DNA of 64,000 nt, from NCBI GenBank assembly GCA_029948255.1, contig JALIZF010001409.1:222787-286786 (forward strand), given 5' to 3'. Shown here piece by piece: positions 55,201 through 64,000 of this stretch. Position 1 is the stretch's first letter, and each line of letters starts with the position of its first letter. Both the position numbers and the translations under genes were made by a program. Source of the DNA: Telmatactis stephensoni. Lineage: Eukaryota; Cnidaria; Anthozoa; Actiniaria; Isophelliidae. A model generated the notes under the pieces. That model did no database searches and had not been told where the DNA came from. It saw only the letters and a program-made list of their open reading frames with translations.

Positions 55201-58200
55201 AGAGGTAGTGTATGAGAGAGTATAGTGTCCCCCAATTAGTGCGCAAGCGCTAGAAGACTTGGACACTTAAATAAAACAGTTATTTATTTATTTATTTACA
55301 ATAGAGCAACCAAGGATGGCTAAGACGCTCATCATACATATAGCCACATTTTTGTATGAAAGTCTATGAAAGTCTTCGTTGATTTGAAGAAATAAAAGCA
55401 TAGGTCCCCGTGTTCATTTTTGTGCTATTGTCTTGTAAAAGAGTTATGCCGGGCGTAAATGCATCGGTGACCGAGATTGGACTAGGGCGAGTTTAACAAA
55501 TTTACAATGGATAGCCGTTGTATGTACTCTTATGAGGCGTAACCGACATTTACGCTAATACTAGGAAAAGAATACTTTATATTCACTCGAGCCTTGCTCC
55601 GTGACAAAACTCGGCCCGCGAGGAAATTGCCCATCTAATTAACAAATATATTCCATTTTTTCGTGCGTCTGTACTCTAATCGATGCACAGATGACGTCAA
55701 AATGTGGTGAGAACAAAAAAGTATGCCACGAGACGAAGTCGATGCACAGATGACGTCAAAATGTGGTGAGAACAAAAAAGTACGCCACGAGACGAAGTCG
55801 AGTGGCGTGACTGTTGTTCTCACCACATTTTGACGTCTTCTGTGCATCGATTAGAGTACAGACGCACGGAAAATGGAATCTATCTGTTTTATATAATATT
55901 TATCGAAACATTCCAACCAATCAGAGCGCGCGTAAGATTCGATGACGCCATCTATGTGTGTGTACTCTAATCACACATGGTTGTTCGACCAATCAGAGCG
56001 CGCGTAATATGCCAATTATTATATAAAGTCATTCTAAAGTTATGATCAACAACATTCTTCTTATTATAAACTTACTTTGCTTTACGTGCTTCTGGCAAGT
56101 CTTCCTCTGGCTGTCCAACAAACATAGCAAGCAGGGCAGCTGTAGTACCATCACCAACAATACTATAACCTTTATATATAAATGTATTTAACTCTTCCTC
56201 CAGAAACTTCTGTATCCGAGGCAGCTTTCGTCTGAAATGTGATCGTGACGCTGAATCCAAGCCTAGGATCATGACATTCATTCCAATGTGAGGTTCTTTT
56301 CCTTTGCGGGACAAAGCGTCTGGTAATGGGACCACGGACATGTGGAAATCAGTTTTTTTTTTGCCATCTTGATAATAAATCACTCGAACTGTATCATCCT
56401 TAAGGGAAACGGTATTCTTTGATCTTGTTAAAGTGCCTGTCTGCCCAACTCCATGCCCAAAGTCTTTGTTTTTTCTAATTATAGTTTCATATGTCACTTC
56501 CTCGACATTGTTGCCTAGCAACAAAATAATGAAGAAATTTTAGTACATTATTGGGTTACTCCTAATGTGGTCCAGAATATTAAATGAAGCCCATCTTCCC
56601 TTGTAAGCCAGACATACATTTTTTTTGCACTGGTAATGCAATTTTAGATTTTGCTGGAGAGAAAATTTGCAACATCTATCATCACTACGCAGAAAAAAAC
56701 TGAAGTTGTTTTTTCCAATTGTCATCATAACCAGGGAGCCAGATCAAAACTATTGATCACATGCTTTTGTTCTGATACTGCATTTATCTATGGACCACTT
56801 TCACTCAAATTCTGATAGATGCAAGTTATAATAAATTTCTTGAAATGCAAGTAATAGACACTTGTTTAAAACAACAACAATTACAATCTTTGAAATAAAA
56901 ATATAATCATGGTTTTCATGAAATTGTGAATAATATATTTACAAATATAATCTTGAAATATAAATGTTGACTGATAGCAAACAATATGGATCGAGTTGTA
57001 GTTTAGGAGAAATTACAGTTACTCTACTCTAACCTAGCCTCCTCCGCAGGCAACTGTTCGCTTTTTCGCTGGGCCTCCTGTGTTAAAGACACATAGTGGC
57101 CTGGACACCAGACGAGAAAAGGCGACCCCTTCTTCTTTTTTCCCTCCCTCTTTTCGTCCCCAGTCTTTTTTCTTCTCAAAATTTCGCACAGGAAGCCCAA
57201 AAGGTTGCCTGCGGAGGAGGCTAACTCTAACCGTGGTCATTTGAATTTACCCACACACTTATTACCACACTCATTATCTTGGATTCTGTTGTTTCCAATT
57301 CATAATCTGATTGGTTAACAAACTCAAGTGACCCTGGTTGGAGTAGAATGACAGTGAATGCTGATTATGATTTCTCCATTACTAGACTGGAGCCTTGTTT
57401 TGAATTGCTTTGTGCAGTTCTATTTCTTAACCAGGTTGAATTTATGTTGAACAATCCATGTCAAAATAGATAATTCAGCATAAGCCATGTTAAATACTAA
57501 GCACCCTTTAGTGATAAGTTACATGATAAATAAACAAACAAACAAACAAATCAATCAATCAATCAATCAATATTTTAACTGTCACTTCCCTGAAGGGGCT
57601 TTTGACAATCCCTTCACACTCACTACCACTATATTCAATATACTCTACACACATCACTCAACTCACATGTTCATTTTTTGATGAAGGATGACAAACCGGA
57701 GAACCCGCAGAAAAGCCCTCATGGCAAGGGAGAGAACAACACATCAAACAACTCAATTCACATATGGCCTGAGCCTGGAATCAAACCCGGACCACAGCAC
57801 TGAAAGGAAAGCCATCACCCACTTTGCCATCCTTGGCACCCAACCAACCCAACCATACACATATCTACATTACAAATTTACCTTGAGTTATAAAAGTTAG
57901 TTGTCCATTCTCATATTTAGTGATTGGGCTTGTTTTGCAATCAAGTTTCTTATCTTTTATTAAGTTCATAAGTGATTTATCAAATGGATCTAGAGTTGGT
58001 ATAGTACAGGCCATATCTGAGGCCTTTCTTGAGGGCTCCTTTAAGAACACAAAACACATTGTGAATACAATAATTATTAGTTCCCACTTCACAGAATATT
58101 AGGTTCACCAATCAAATCTTTCATAACATTTTGGAACAAACTGATATCAGACAGCTAAACAAAATATATCTCAAGGAACTACCATATTCAAAATCAACTG

Positions 58201-61200
58201 GTAAGTCACCATTCTTGCCCCCCCCCCCCCCCCCCCCACTCCCCCACTGCATTGGCCCCACTTTTCCCACTCCATTGGCCCCACCTTCACCACTACATTG
58301 GCCCCATCTCCCCAACTACATTGACCCCACCTCCCCGACTACATCACTCCCACCTCCCCCTACTACATGTACATTGGCCTCCTTCCCAACCCCATTGGCT
58401 CCACTTTTTCCCCACTCTATCTCAAATGCAGAAATCACATCCTTAAAAGTTTTTCTAAAGAAAAAGTTAACTGTTAACTAGTACTAATGCTAGGCATCAG
58501 TTCGATATTGCCTCCAAGAGCCCATTACTAGGAGCATAGAGGTAGTGCTGGCCCTGGTTCCTGAAAGGCCAACTAACTTAATCTAAGATTAGTGGCTAAT
58601 CTAGGTTCAACTTTGCTTGCAGACACACATAAGGTCAAAAATGGGACCACAAAAAAACCCACATGCACAGCCCTTTTGCTGCAGTGTCATACTGCAGGGA
58701 GCTTGACACCTGTTTAAGTTCAGACTGTTCTAATGTTCTCAAAGGAATCTTAAAATGTGAAAATGAAAATAATCCTTGAAACGATTTTGGAAAATGAAAT
58801 TACTATTAGGGATCTGAAAAATCACTAAATAAATGTTTGGGCTTATTGAAAACTGCTTGATGTCAAATCCCTCTAAAAACAGATCATTAACTTAACTCAC
58901 CTTCTTTATACTTGCTGCACATTCCTCCAGGGTTAAATTGAGAAACTCTGTAAACCCACTTTTGACATACAGTTCAATTCCAGGTGAATACTGAGGAAAA
59001 CCTGACACTTTGGATTTCAATATTACCAAGTTAAGTCCTGAATTATATACAAATCCCTGGCACTTAGAGAACATTGTAGAACAAATGAATTTTCCTTTGG
59101 TTGGAACACGAGAAAGTTCTTTTAAATAAAATGCACATTTATTTGGTAGTACTGAGTCTTTGCAAGGAAAGTCCCCTGTCAGTGGTAGATCCATATTTTC
59201 AATCTGCAAGCAATTTAGAAAACAGAAAATTGGTTAGGTGAGTAGATAATCTACAAATGTGATTTGATGTCTAAGAGCCTGAGAGGGTTTAGGCCTCTTG
59301 CCTGGTGGATGGGGGGTGGGGTGGGGGGATTACTACGGATCCCACTCAACTGTGGCAGGGCATCAAAAATTCATGTTGCTACCACACCCACCTTTGTATG
59401 CTAACACACCCACTTTCTTTTCATGCACTATTGAATGTCTTTATACTAGTGTGTTGTTGTTTGCCGTTTGATAGAAGTACACGGGTAATGGAAAGATACA
59501 AACTCAAAGTCAAATACCACTGAGGACAAATGTGTAAAACTGATTTTATCCAAGCCTTAACTTAGCATCTTTGTTAGATAGAATCTCTACCAGGATTGTG
59601 AGTCTTTGTGGAAAGGAACTGTGAACATGAAGCTTACAAAAGTAAACTGACAAAAGTGGGCGTGTCAGCATACAAAGGGGGGTGAGGTAGCGACACAAAT
59701 TTTTGATGCCCTGTTACAGTTCGGTGGGACCCATAGTACTCCCTTTGCTCAAGTTGTGGGGTTGATCAGAGATCAGTTTTGAAAATGACTTTTAAATAAT
59801 TATATATTATTAAATACCTTTTAGAAGGTAATGACCAGTAGAATTGTTGATAAAGATACACAGTAATCGTTTATACATGACTACTTTAATTTGATGATAT
59901 CAAAAGATGGATTAAAAAGTGATTGTGCTGATATTGTTTATTTAATCAGTGATCAAATTTATTTAGTAAAGAAAATTAAGGATCAAAAGGTATGGAGTCA
60001 TGTTATGGAACTGCCTTTTGAGTTGGAACCCCTAAAATTTTAAACCCTAAAAGGACCATCATTCACCCCTACCACTTGGACAAAGGGAGTTTGATTTTCT
60101 CAACACACTTCTTGTCTGAGTGCTCTCGGCACTTCCTAAGTGCTGTACTACTGAACAGAGCACGGAAAAAGTTGTTCTATTTTGTTTTATTATATATTTT
60201 GAACTAAATATTCAAGGGAAAAAGTTTCTTTTTATGCCCATCATCAAATTAAGATCCAAACCAATCAAATCATTTTGCAGGTAAAGAAAATCTCCCCGGG
60301 GTGGGGGGGGGGGGAACTTCTATATAAAAGAGGACGGGGATGCTCGTCGGAAATTTTGAAAATGACCCCTAAAAGGTACCTGAGTGGGAGTGGCAACAAT
60401 TCATTTCTACCCCTAAAAGGTACCAACTCAAAAACAATAATAAAGAATTAAAGTAATGAAAAACTTTGTTATCGATGTGATTTGAAGATTCAATTCAGAT
60501 CAACAAAATTGTCTCTTTCATGCTAATTTTTTTATTAGTTTATATACCCCAAAACAGTCCCTAAAAGGTACCAGCTATGTATGTCTCTGGTAGTGCAATA
60601 AGTCTGAAACACCCTAAAAGGTACCAGATTGCAGATTTTGACCCCTAAAAGGTAAGACGAGCATCCCTGTCCATTTACGATCGGAGCCTACAACTTGAGA
60701 GTGTTGTTGTACATGGGTGTTATTATTTAATGTCCAAGTTGCTACTTCCACGTAAATAGATTTTTATTTTCCAAGCTTTCGGGCCCCTGGCCCATCTTCA
60801 GGGAAAGAATGGAATTTTTACAATTTCAGTTGTACAATTAGATCATGTGGAATACAAACAAAACAGATGTAATGATAGCCCAAGCTATTTAATATGCTAA
60901 GCGTGTGTGAATAAAACCCTACAACTTGCTTACAACTATTGTGTGCAACAAGAACAAAAGGTTGTAGGATTTCAAAACATGTTTTAAAACCTTACAAATT
61001 GTTCTTGTCACATGCAACAGTTGTAAGCATGTTGTAGGGTTGTTGCATGCGACAAGTTGTAAGCAAAAATTGTATCATGTAAATTGGCCTTTATGCTTAC
61101 CTTCCTATAAGAAGGAAACCAGTACTTCCATATGATAAAAACACTAATTATGATAACCAAAGCATAAGCACAAACTCGTGAACATTTAGCTCTTAAAAGT

Positions 61201-61223
61201 CTTCTCTTTAACAGATACATCAT
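52257..61223 (-). CDS. DUF229-family type II membrane enzyme (phosphatase/sulfatase fold)
   Basis: Seven exons on the minus strand: 61223-61101, 59203-58901, 58038-57882, 56514-56076, 55133-54338, 53691-53535, 52450-52257. All phases agree; 722 residues. Basic N-terminus then a membrane anchor at about 18-33 (YALVIIISVFIIW) predicts a type II topology with a lumenal catalytic part, probably in the Golgi or ER. Family marks: CTIPTLDPFDKSLM (about 151), GLDSASRSHF with the nucleophile-region DSAS (about 281), GDGTT (315), ATFFSED (366), CIGHDDTN (445), VVLGDHG (480), and the Cys-rich C-terminus SRLDQYGDQPKC...KYCYC. These fit the alkaline-phosphatase/sulfatase superfamily; the substrate is unknown. 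The sulfatase CxPSR motif is absent, so it is not a canonical sulfatase. Exon 5 continues open to a TAA at 54305 if its donor (GAG|GTAGTG) is missed. Convergent with the DED gene. Confidence 0.87.
52522..52790. mobile_element. 269-bp near-perfect palindromic MITE (intron 6)
   Basis: AAGGCCCGGTAATACGAGCA and its exact complement end the element. Arms of about 130 bp differ at only a few sites. Each arm contains its own short palindrome (CGCAACATTGTTGCG) and GTTGCAAGTTGCA. The overlapping ORFs on both strands are shadows of the symmetry. Confidence 0.88.
53089..53510. mobile_element. 422-bp inverted-repeat element (intron 6)
   Basis: AATATACTTATCACTATTAC at the left and its complement at the right. 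Arms of about 145 bp include GACTGTCTGGGGGC and CACACGCGACTAGATCTA with small indels. The core has GCAGCTGCTGTTGGTGCTGC. The right end lies about 25 bp beyond the 5' splice site of the exon 53535-53691. Confidence 0.82.
54067..54083. repeat. Poly(C) run
   Basis: Uninterrupted C tract within intron 5 of the DUF229 gene; no gene in 53692-54337. Confidence 0.9.
55650..56010. mobile_element. Inverted-repeat element with a 59-bp internal duplication
   Basis: CGTGCGTCTGTACTCTAATC and the complement of GATTAGAGTACAGACGCACG bound 55660-55868. The left arm holds a 59-bp unit twice in tandem (from 55681 and 55740), each with TGACGTCA and ATGTGGTGAGAAC. Beyond it are two ACCAATCAGAGCGCGCGTAA motifs (about 55917 and 55990). 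Intron 4 of the DUF229 gene. Confidence 0.8.
57035..57223. mobile_element. 189-bp MITE with 9-bp target duplication
   Basis: Ends TAGCCTCCTCCGCAGGCAAC and exact complement. ACTCTAACC is directly repeated at 57026-57034 and 57224-57232. A 9-bp duplication fits Mutator-type transposition. Intron 3 of the DUF229 gene. Confidence 0.85.
57525..57850 (-). mobile_element. tRNA-derived SINE
   Basis: On the minus strand an A box TGGCAAAGTGG (57829-57819) is followed about 32 bp later by a B box GGTTTGATTCC (57787-57777), the internal RNA polymerase III promoter of tRNA-headed SINEs. A body of about 200 bp ends in ATTG/TTTG tetranucleotide repeats (57570-57530). Intron 3 of the DUF229 gene, same strand as the gene. 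Confidence 0.75.
58218..58425. repeat. Poly(C) plus ~28-bp minisatellite
   Basis: A long C-run is followed by about seven degenerate units of the form ACTACATTGGCCCCACCTCC. Intron 2 of the DUF229 gene. The 116-aa Pro-rich ORF is a shadow. Confidence 0.85.
59331..59742. mobile_element. ~410-bp inverted-repeat element (intron 1)
   Basis: TACTACGGATCCCACTCAAC at the left pairs with GGTGGGACCCATAGTA at the right. Arms of about 85 bp run through GGGCATCAAAAATT and CTTTGTATGCT(A/G)ACAC. Confidence 0.7.
60294..60686 (+). mobile_element. hAT-like non-autonomous element, copy 3
   Basis: Same family as 125-553 and 48371-48780, closest to the latter. CCCCGGGG with a G-run opens it. It has six CCCTAAAAGGTA(C/A) motifs and ends GACGAGCATCCCTGTCC; the terminal C-run is missing, so this copy is end-truncated. 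Intron 1 of the DUF229 gene. Confidence 0.82.
60915..61041. repeat. ~127-bp inverted repeat near exon 1 donor
   Basis: AACCCTACAACTTGCTTACA and the complement of TGTAAGCATGTTGTAGGGTT; arms of about 43 bp. It ends about 60 bp inside intron 1 of the DUF229 gene. Confidence 0.65.
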
Positions 61224-61289
61224 TTGATATTTGCACTGAAATATAAAATATCACACACTGAAATATAAAGATGTACATTAGAGTATCCA

Positions 61290-61580
61290 CTCAAAGGGCG
61301 GTTGATTCACTGAGCCAACAGCCATCATGCATGCACCAACCACCTTTAGTTTCATGTTGTAGTGTTAAGTTTCATTTTGTATGTATAGATGTAGTTATGA
61401 TGATTTTGTTTAGAGTTATTTTAACATTGTTATTAGTATCATGGTACAGACTGGGTAGCGGCAGCCAAAGGCGCACATGAGCTCTCAGTCTACCTCAGTC
61501 TGTATTTTTGTGTTGTAAATCGCCTAAGGCAGATTTGGATAGGTGCTACAGTATATAAATGTCATGTATTATTATTATTA

Positions 61581-61611
<31 letters not shown>

Positions 61612-61613
61612 CT
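61290..61613 (+). mobile_element. 3' tail of a LINE or SINE ending in (ATT)n
   Basis: GTAAATCGCCTAAGGCAG, TAGGTGCTACAGTATATAAA and TGTCATGTATT followed by (ATT)n are the typical 3' end of a retroposon family. Only the tail remains; no coding part. Confidence 0.5.
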
Positions 61614-61617
61614 AATT

Positions 61618-61731
61618 AGAGCAAATTTCATATAAATGTGAAAATGGCATACAGTCACTCCATGGTTAGGTAGGACTGACACCATCATGGCATTGCATGG
61701 TCCACTTCCACACCCATGTGAAATCTGCTCT
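61618..61731. mobile_element. TA-flanked MITE family, copy 5
   Basis: AGAGCAAATTTCATATAAAT at the left; AAATCTGCTCT at the right; interior CATCATGGCATTGCATGG. Inserted right after the (ATT)n tail. Confidence 0.6.
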
Positions 61732-62219
61732 AGGAACAAAGGCAATTGTGGGGAGACTAGAGGGCCAGGAATGAGTTATTTGTAGAATTGATACAATTCT
61801 CACAATCATACACCCACATGTACATGAACATAAACAAGTATTCATCATAATAATAGACCACTTGCAGCACCTTGGAATGCAGCTCATTGAGCTTTTATCA
61901 GGTATTTTTAAATTCGTAAAACAGAAAAAGAATTATGATAGCCGGAAAGAGCAATTGTTAAAATTAGCAAGACAGTGAAGTTTGAAGGAATTAAATCCAA
62001 AACTCGTGAGAATATGAATTTTTGAAAAGACTGTGAATTTGTAAGAAAACCTTTGCTGGTAGGCATCTCTTGCCTACCAGAGAATGTTTTCATACAAAAT
62101 TTCGATTTTGAAAAATTCATATCTTCATGAGTTTGAAAGTTTTTCTAAGTTTTTCTAATTTTGACGTGCTCTTTCCATCTATGGTAATTATATTTAGCTG
62201 TACTGTGACTTTTGGAATT

Positions 62220-62818
62220 ACATGATAAAAGCTCATTTGGAGGACAAAACAATAGACCAGTTCACGCTGTCGTCCACCATTTTGAATTGGAACAAACACG
62301 TCAGGGTTATTAGAAATTCCCATCACTTTGACTTCCTGTAAGTCTCCACTCTAGTTTGATCTATTTTCAAAATTTCGCATTGTTTGGAAATATAACATCG
62401 ATCTTCTTTTTAGGACTCTTACTATGATGAAAATTGGAAAGCTATTTTTCAAAAAAAAAAGTATTTTTGTTTTCCAAATAAAACTTCCGGCATGCGAATT
62501 TTCAAAATTATAAGAAACATTCATGAAAAACTGGCTGTCTCAAAAAATATAGTTAAAACACCCACATTGCTCTCATTTTCAGTCATATAACTGGTGGCCA
62601 TACCTGCTGTTTATTGAAGATTAAATTTTGAAAATTCCTCAAACTAGAGCGGATTTAAAGGAAGACAAAGTGATGGGAATTTCTAATAATTTTGGCACGT
62701 TTGTTCCAATTCAAAATGGCGGACGACAGCGTGAACTAGTCTATAGGCTCCAATTCTCAGTTAGAACTCAATTTTATTGTTTTGTCCTTCAAATTGAGCT
62801 GCTTTGATACATGTCATA
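62220..62818. mobile_element. ~600-bp inverted-repeat element
   Basis: The outer arms (GCTCATTTGGAGGACAAAAC) and the inner arms (AGTTCACGCTGTCGTCC, TTTGAATTGGAACAAAC, TAGAAATTCCCATCACTTTG) all have complements in reverse order on the right. Arms of about 150 bp. Lies upstream of the DUF229 gene. Confidence 0.75.
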
Positions 62819-63000
62819 TGAAAGTGGCCTATAGACAAAAGATGCTGATGCTGATGCTAAAAGCATTACTGTTTCAAGGAAAAGCAGTGTACAAAACATT
62901 TAGTTCTGTAAAAAGGAAGCTTTGTACAAATCTAAGTAAAATATAAATATACTTTTAAAAAGTTTATATTTGGGCAGTTGCTTACAAAGTTTGACTGTAG

Positions 63001-63272
63001 CTACAATGGCGTGCAGAACCTGTTGAGACACTGCCCAATTTTGGCCTTAATTGGCCGGCCTTGATTTATGCTCCCCCTCCCCCTGTCTCAATGTTGAGTA
63101 GACCTGGGAGATTCCTGCGACAATAGGTCCAACACTTGACCCAACCAACATTGTGTCGGGGGAGGGGGGTTTAGAACATATGGCCGTTGCAACACCTACA
63201 TGGTGGGTATGATATCAAAGAACGTCAATTTTAGGGCACGGACTGTCTCACCTATTCTGCACGCCGTTGTAG
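63001..63272. mobile_element. ~270-bp MITE, CTACAATGGCGTGCAGAA ends
   Basis: CTACAATGGCGTGCAGAAC and the complement of TTCTGCACGCCGTTGTAG. TGTTGAGACA/TGTCTCA continue the pairing. G/C-run core. Confidence 0.7.
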
Positions 63273-63534
63273 AAGAGGCAATACCAGTCAGAAGTTTTCC
63301 CACATTTAGCCATTCGTCATCAGAGATATCTCAAGAGCTGTTCAACTGGCCAATTAAGTTGTGAACACGTGGGAAAGATTGAGACAAAGAAAGTCCGCAT
63401 GCAAAATTATTACGCCTTTGCATCAACTGGTCGCATGGTAAGTTACAAAACCTGCTCCATGTGATCATTTTGATGCAAAAGGCCAAATGAAAATATTCTA
63501 ATGAATGACATTTCTGTATTAACGAAACACTTAC
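63273..63534. other. Non-coding stretch
   Basis: No gene or repeat recognised. Confidence 0.35.
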
Positions 63535-64000
63535 ACAGTCTGTGGAAATCCTATAAAAGTTTCACTGTTTTGAAGCTGATACTTAATTATAGGTAGTATT
63601 TTACACTCAACCAACACTTTGCGGCCATGTTGGATCCAGTCCTTGGGTAACGACTCCATGTAAGGACGACTTCTAATGTCCTGAGGTTGATAAGTGGATG
63701 TATCTGTAGCAGGGGTTGTACTAGTAGTAGGGTAGTAGGAGTAGTGTAGTGTTTGTAGTTGGTGTAACACCTGTTGTAGGTGTAGTATCTGTAGTACCTG
63801 TAGTAGCCCTAGTACAGCAGTTCCCATAGTAGGCAGTGTACACGTAGTAGGTGTAGTACTTGTAGTAGGTGTAGTATCTGTAGTTCGTGTAGTACTTGTA
63901 GTATCTGTAGTGCGTGTAGTATCTGTAGTACATGTAGTACCTGTAGCACCTGTGGTAGGAAGGCTGTGTACTTGTAGGTGTAGTATTTGTAGTAGGTGTA
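63535..64000 (-). CDS. Possible partial exon: Thr-rich stalk plus short conserved-looking end
   Basis: On the minus strand a 12-bp-period repeat (ACTACAGGTACT variants, from 64000 to about 63720) reads Thr-Thr-X (TTGTTDTTPTTGVTPTTN). A second frame then continues STTPATDTSTYQPQDIRSRP, MESLPKDWIQHGRKVLVE and ends FPQT at a GTAAGTG donor (about 63535). The two parts lie in different frames around 63735-63760, so either an indel in the repeat breaks the exon or only the lower part is coding. The Thr-rich run would be a glycosylated stalk. The window ends inside it. Confidence 0.4.

Noticed and set aside
58131..58481. 116-aa Pro-rich ORF
   Set aside because: Shadow of the poly(C)/CATTGGCCCCAC minisatellite in an intron.

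Overview
This is animal nuclear DNA. It is AT-rich, its genes are split by many short GT-AG introns, and it is packed with short inverted-repeat transposons. The gene content (an ORP5/8-type lipid-transfer protein, a DUF229 phosphatase-like enzyme and a death-effector-domain protein fused to a von Willebrand A domain) and the style of the repeats suggest a marine invertebrate, most likely a cnidarian such as a stony coral or sea anemone. That assignment is inference; nothing here proves it.

Layout: (1) 1-2590 is repeat-rich. It starts with a decayed LINE endonuclease/RT fragment that has been hit by a hAT-like element. (2) 2594-28010 (+) is a complete oxysterol-binding-protein-related gene of the ORP5/8 type. 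I assembled 24 coding exons plus two alternative first exons. It encodes about 881 residues with a PH domain, an acidic linker, an ORD with the EQVSHHPP signature and a C-terminal membrane anchor. Its introns hold more than a dozen small transposons. (3) 28011-31200 is intergenic and carries several inverted-repeat elements, one nested in another. (4) 31200-35720 (+) is a nearly intact CR1/L2-group LINE with two ORFs; ORF1 has one in-frame stop. (5) 35721-40936 is mostly non-coding and may contain a promoter and first exon. (6) 40937-47117 (+) is a six-exon gene for a DED - unknown domain - vWA protein of 584 residues. (7) 47118-52256 holds transposon remains, including a BEL/Pao pol fragment on the minus strand. 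(8) 52257-61223 (-) is a seven-exon DUF229 gene (722 residues, type II membrane protein of the alkaline-phosphatase/sulfatase superfamily). It converges on the DED gene. Its last two exons are easy to miss because exon 5 reads through its splice donor to a stop. (9) 61224-64000 holds a LINE tail, more inverted repeats and, at the edge, a possible Thr-rich exon of another minus-strand gene.

The three host genes share no obvious pathway: lipid exchange at ER-plasma membrane contacts, a probable secretory-pathway hydrolase, and a probable death/innate-immunity adaptor. The least familiar item is the DED-vWA protein. The densest signal is the inverted-repeat load. I mark about 35 elements in many families, several with readable target-site duplications or nesting, and several that would form near-perfect double-stranded RNA within pre-mRNA. 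Coordinates were counted by hand and may be off by a base or two; exon phases were checked and all join in frame.
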